From NCBI RefSeq assembly GCF_011386835.1, contig NC_088791.1:25642998-25706997 (forward strand): 64,000 bases of DNA, given 5' to 3'. This document shows positions 52,601 through 59,200 of the stretch, piece by piece (positions within the stretch are counted from its first letter, which is position 1; each line of letters opens with the position of its first letter). Both the position numbers and the translations under genes were made by a program. The notes beneath the pieces are model-generated. The model did no database searches, was not told the origin of the DNA, and was given only the letters and a program-made list of their open reading frames with translations. Origin of the DNA: Chrysemys picta bellii (Eukaryota > Chordata > Testudines > Emydidae).

Positions 52601-53159
52601 GCAATTCTGGTTTTCTAGCACTTTGTACAACTTTACAAATGTGATTAGCTACCTAGTTGTGCAGGAAGAGAGATCCATTACCATTTTGCCCTTTCATGAG
52701 CCAAATTCTCTGCCTAGCAGGTGGCTCAAATAGCGGGGATGTGTGCCAGATAGATGAATAGAAGGGGAAGGAGTAATTCTCCTTTAGTCTCAGCCAGGTC
52801 ACCGAGCCATTCCAGGAAGGTTGCTTCAGCATAATGGCTGGTGTATCCTGTGACATTTTCACCTATCAGCAGATCCCCTGGCCCAGCCAATCTGAGCCCT
52901 GTCTCCTGTGTGTCTGTTCAGGGGACCCCAGCTGAGCTGAGGCTAATCAGCTGACACCGCCCTGCACGGCTATCTGGAATTCCTTTCCTCCCTTTGTGCA
53001 GTGGAGTCTTATCAAGTTCCACTGCTAAGGAAGCTGCTGCAGTGGCAACATCAGGATTCGTTTCCAAACAATTAATTGACAGATTAATGAGGGAAAGGGG
53101 GAGTAAAAAGAAAGACTATAAAGCTTGGTGACTTATAACTTTATACAGCCTGGTCTCTG

Positions 53160-53212
<53 letters not shown>

Positions 53213-56200
53213 AATGCATTCAGCTTCCTTATACTGGGCAATGTGTCCAGAGACTAGCAAGCTGGATAAACTTTTGCCATATACATCACTGCTGTACTGG
53301 AATGGGGTAAGGAATCAGCGGCTACGAGCACTAATAACTTTGGGAGAGGGTTTTTATTCTTTAAATTTTGTCATAAGACCTGTTTGCTTTTGGAAGCAAA
53401 TTTATTCTTTTTGGAAGATGATCTAGTGCAGGGGTGGGCAAACTTTTTGGCCTGAGGGCCACATTGGGGTTCCAAAACTGTATGGAAGGCCAGGTAGGGA
53501 AGGCTGTGCCTCCCCAAATAGCCTGGCCCCGCCCCCTATCTGCCTCCTGACTGTCCCCCTCAGAACCTCCCACCCATCCAACCCCCCCTGCTCCTTGTCC
53601 TCTGACCACCCCCTCCCAGGACCCCCACCCCTAACCGCCCCCCCGGGACCCCACCCCCTATCCAACTCCCCCTGCTCCCTGTCCTCTGACTGCCCTGACC
53701 CCTATCCATACCCCCGCCTCTTGACAGGCCCCCCGGGACTCCCATGCCTATCCAACCCCCCTATTCCCCGTCCCCTGACTGCCCCCCCCCGAACCTCTGC
53801 CCCATCCAACCGCCCCCAGTACCCTGTCCCCTGACTTCCCTCGACCCTTATCCAACCCTCCCCGCCCCCTTACCATGCCGCTCAGAGCAGCAGGACTAGC
53901 AGCCACACCGCCCGGCTGGAGCCAGCCATGCCACCGCGTAGTCTAGAGCACTGGGGTAGGCCGGCGGCTCTCCCAGCTGTGCTGCCTGAAAGGAGCTCAC
54001 AGCCCCACCACCCAGAGCGCTGGTGGCACGGCGAGCTGAGGCTGCGGGGGAGGGGCCTGGGGCTAGCTTCCCCGGCTGGGAGCTCAAGGACCGGACAGGA
54101 CAGTCCCGCAAGCCATAGTTTGCCCACCTCTGATCTAGTGGCTTGTTTGTCTATTTTATACCTGTTTTATGTTACCTAGACTTAATGTGTCATGGTTTTC
54201 AGGAATCTTTATTTTTGGTAAATGCATTTATGAAATGTCAATGACAACAGCTGTGATTGCATTTATGTAACTGTTATGAATGATTACATTGGTTATGGTT
54301 TTTATGTAATAATATACCAGTTATTGTGTGCCTATGTGGTATTTATAATGGATGCAGAGTAACTTTAGTCAGTAGGATCCTGCAATTCTTTCCAATAGGT
54401 ACACAATCTGGAGAGTATTACCATTATGAAAGTTTCATAGAGAAAACAGCATTGGGCAGGTCTACACATGGCTAACATAATCACCAGCCAATCAAAAGTT
54501 TTCCAGTCTTCAGCCTTCTCCAGTAAGGCCTACTGTCTGATTTTCCTCATTAACACTAATCATTACAAAAGTTCTGGCGAGCTGGCAGCTTATTTAAATG
54601 GTAGTTACTTAAAATTTCAAACACCACACACACGTTTACTTTACACTGTGTCAGCTGGAGACTGTTTATCTTGTATACTGGATCTATCAAGCTACTTTAA
54701 TCCTGACAGAGAAGACCACTTTTCATCCCAGCACAGAGAGAAAATAGTTTCCATACTACTTTTGTGCAAAGACGAATGTGCTGTCTTGGTTAGCTAGATT
54801 ACAGCCCAGAGGAAAGTGATCTGAAATCTTCACATTTTTGTGTTATAATCTGTTATATCTGTTTGTATCTTTTAGACTAAATTAATGTTTTAATTTCCTA
54901 ATATTTGTTTATAGATTATCCCTGGAATAACATGCATAATGGACATTATTTCTTTACCTGAATTAAAGGTAAGTCCCTACATATAAAGGTGTTGCTATTG
55001 ATAGGAAGGGTATGGGTTGTCACTTTCCTTATAAACATTACTGTAATGCACATGTTACCTGAAAATAAGGATGAAGAAAGAATTGCTCTAGTTTAAGTAG
55101 CTTTTATGGTTACTAGAAACATGAATTTTCCAGACAGATTTTGCTGGCTCAGAAATGCACTGTAGTTTCTCAAGTCTTTGCCCTTTTCTTTCGGAAAGAA
55201 ATTGGCTTCCACCCTGGATGCCTTGCAGTTGTTTGATGCCTCTTTATTCTGTGACCGAAGTTAAGATGGGGGAAGTTTCTTTGCACTGAGGACATGGGGG
55301 GATTTCTAATGTACATCTCCTCTCACTGGGGCCATTGGAGGTGTCACTATATTTTCAATAGGGATGTAAATACCGTTTAAACGATTACAAATATTTTGTT
55401 TAAATGGTCAACCGATTAAGTGGCTGGGTCTGCTTTGGCCAGGCAGCCGGCAGGCCGGGGGTTAATGGTTAAAGCAGGTTAAATGGTAAGACTAATGCTT
55501 ACTGGTTAACATTTTACATCCCTAATGTTCATCAGCACCAGCAGTTCAGGATTTTTCCGTTCATTTTGGCCACGGTACCCTGTGCTTGCATTGTTGTGAT
55601 CACTCTGGCCATGCTGTTCAGAAGAAGTGGCTGTTTCACCTAAACAAACCAATTGTATGGGCACAGATGGGTATGGAAAAGGAGCTGAACCTGGTGAACA
55701 TAAGAATGGCTATACTGGGTCAGACCAATGGTCCATCTAGGCCAGTATCCTGTCTTCTGACAGTGACCAATGCCAGGTGCCCCAGAGGGAATGAACAGAA
55801 CAGGCAATCATCGAGTGATCCATCTCCTGTTGTCCAATACCAGCTTCTAGCAATCAGAGGCTAAGAACATCCAGCAAAGGGGTTGCATCTCTGACCTTCT
55901 TGGTTAAGAGCCACTGATGGACCTATCCTCCATTAATTTATCTAATTCTTTTTTGAACCCCATTATAGTTTTGGCCTTCACATCACCCCCTGGCAACGAG
56001 TTCCACAGGTTGACTGTGTGTGTGAAGAAATACTTTCTTTTGTTTGTTTTTAAACCTGCTGCCTATTAATTTCATTGGGTGACCCCTGGTTCTCAAGTTA
56101 TGTGAAGAGATAAATAATACTTCCTTATTCACTTTCTTCTCCCCACCATTCATGATTGTATAGACTTTTACCATATCCCATCTTAGTCATCTTTTTTCCA

Positions 56201-59200
56201 AGCTGAACAGTCCCAGTCTTTTTAATCTCTCCTCATACAAAAGCTGAACTCGGGGGAGGGATAGCTCAGTGATTTGCGCATTGGCCTGCTCAACCCAGGG
56301 TTGTGAGTTCAATCCTTGAGGGGGCCATTTAGGGATTTGGGGATTTAGTTAGGGATTGGCCCTGCTTTGAGCAGGGGATTGGACTAGATGACCTCCTGAG
56401 GTCCCTTCTCACCCTGATATTCTATGATTCTATAGTCTTTGGCAGGGGAAAAGGTCTGTAGTTCCTGTATTTGCTATGAAAGCTGGATTGATGATTCCTT
56501 CATCTCCCCCGTCCCCCAACCCGCAACTGCCTTCAACCGAAGTCTTCACTTTGTATGAAGGTTAAGGGCACTTGGCAGTTGGGAGAACATGGCTGTAAGG
56601 ACACTGGTAAATAAAATAGTAAGATCTGTGCTGAATGTTTGGAGAATCGCTGACAAGTAACATAGGAGTGATGTTCAAAGTTCTGGGAACCCAGCATGTG
56701 AGCAGAGGTCTCTTGTGGGAGTTGTATTCTGGACATAGCTTGCTCTGGAACTTGAGAATATTGTCAAATGGAATAACTTAAGTCAGAAGTGCTCTTTCTC
56801 CCCACGTGCTCAGAACTAGTTTAAAATGTCAGTTTTAACTGTCTCTAAGGGCCCAATTTTCCTGGTATCAGTGGGATTGCTCCTGATTTACACCAGGGTG
56901 AGTGGAGAATTGGGCCTAGCTGCTTACCACTGATTTCACTGGGAGTGGATGACACTTGGGAGATCAGGTCTTGAGATGGATCTTTGGTCACCATAGGCTG
57001 CATGTGCTCACAGAGGTCAAAATTTAGCTGGCTGTTCAGTTTGTCTGAGATTTAACCTCAAGCTTCTGGGAGCAAAGGTCTTTAGCAGCTGCACTTCTCG
57101 ATTGTGAAACTCCTTTCCTACTTGTGTGTAAAAACCTAAACAGACTGAGAAGGATAAAGTTAAACTGAGGACACTTATTTTCTGCTGCTTTTGACTGCAA
57201 AGTGCTCTGACTCTTATGTGACGCTAAGGTACAAATGCTCTGGGGTCAGATTCAGTGCTCTGTTCTGGCTTGTTTACTCTGCTTCAATTATACAAAACCA
57301 CCATAGACCCAGTTTCACTGGCCAGTTAATGGGGTTCTAGGTGGTTCTTGTTGCCCAAGAGTGGAAAAGCAGCCAGAACATAGAATTGAATCTGGCCCTT
57401 TATTTATTATTTCTGCAGTCTCTCAGGTGCATGAGGCATTTCACGGACACGATGACATCTCCCAACCCTGATGAACTCTCTATTTAAGGGCCCCATGCCC
57501 TTTGTGAAGTTCTGAGTGCTCCCAGGGAATTCCTTCCCATTTGAGGGTGCGCCACATGTAGTAGGAAAATGGATCCTAAATTCAACAGCCTACCAAGGGA
57601 TAACATACACAAGACTTGGGAAGAAGGGGTTGTGAGAGAGGCCAGGATCACCACTGTAAGATCATTGAATATGTTTGTTTGTGTTACATAGAAATCTGAT
57701 CAGTTTCTTTGAACAAGTTAATATATTTATACTCACTCATGTTTTAATCTGTCTGGAAGAGTGGGATAAAAGTCTGTATTGGAAGGCTAACTGGAAGGAA
57801 GAGTCTTGAAGAATTTGAAAGAAGAGTGAGGCACACAGAATCGGCCAGGGGGCAGGCATTGGAAAAGGCAGTCTCATGGCATGGGGGAGTGACCCGGCCT
57901 GCTGAGCAGGCAGGGAGTAAGCATTGAGTAAGCATGTTTTGTTGCATATTTACCTAGTGCCTCTCATCGCAGTTAGTTATACATCCTCCTCCACCACCAG
58001 TTAGGTGGTAGCACACAGATCCATACGATAGGCGGTGAAGAGGACCGCTGTAGCCATTTAAAACTGCAAGAGGAGTTCAGGCAAGTAGTCCTCACTGTGT
58101 TGGGTAAATATAGTCTGACACAACTGCTCTTGTGAAAAGGGCCTTGGGGTTTTTAAGCCCTCACAAGTGGGGAGGACCTTTGGTTTGACATCTCTGAAAA
58201 ATGACGCCGTCAGTAATACAGTATCAGGCTGGGCCACTAATCCTGTACTGTCCGGTGGTACAGGGCAGCCTGCAGAATGAACACCACTTCCACCTGCATT
58301 ATGGAGATCTTTCCTCCAGTTCTTACCCAGCCTGACCTGGTTTCTCTCTTTGGACAGGCCACAGAAAACCAAGACTTTAGGCAACGCACAATCCTTTATT
58401 TTAACTGGTGACATTTTAAATGAGACCAAAAGATGCTGCTGGTTTTAGTTTTCAGTGACATCAAATTTTAATCTTCAAGCCTGCCACTTTGTTATGGACT
58501 CACTAGACAAAAGCAGCTTTTCATCGTGTCAAACGGGTTTGTATGGCTTGAAAACAATGCAAGGGGGGACTGGCAGGAGATCCATAGGGTTGTGCAATTG
58601 CAACTATCTAAACTCGTCACTAGATGTCATCCTTGTTGTATATTCTGGCTGTTGTTAACCTAACAGTAACACTTATGCCAAAAAATACTGTAGTAATATG
58701 TTGTAGAGTTAGTTATTTTGCCTATTCACTACCAAAAATCTGTCAGTTGTGTTAACCTAAAGTGCTTAACCTAATTAAACTATGTTAAAACCCAGACTGA
58801 CCCTTATCAGCTAAGGCCGCACAAAAGTTGGGGAGTATAGTTAAACCATACTATACACTTTAAAAGTTAGCTTGGGTCTCCTCATAATTATGTGGGAGTG
58901 TGTCATAATTCGCTGTGATGGATTGTAGGTTGTCTTTCAAAGTCATGCCTGATCTCGAGTGCAACTGGAGAAATAGGAAATTAAGTGAATAGTCACATGT
59001 GCCTGTACTTTTTGAAATGATTTTGGGTACTCCATTTTAGATACCTTTAAAAGGGACTGTGGGGTTTTTTGGGTGGATGGTTGCTCAACACTTTCTGAAA
59101 ATTAGTCTCCTTTAAAGTATCTCAAGTTTGGCACCAAAATCACTAGTCCCTTTTTTGAAAGCTTTAAACTATTATATTTAAAGCTGTGATTGATGGAGAA

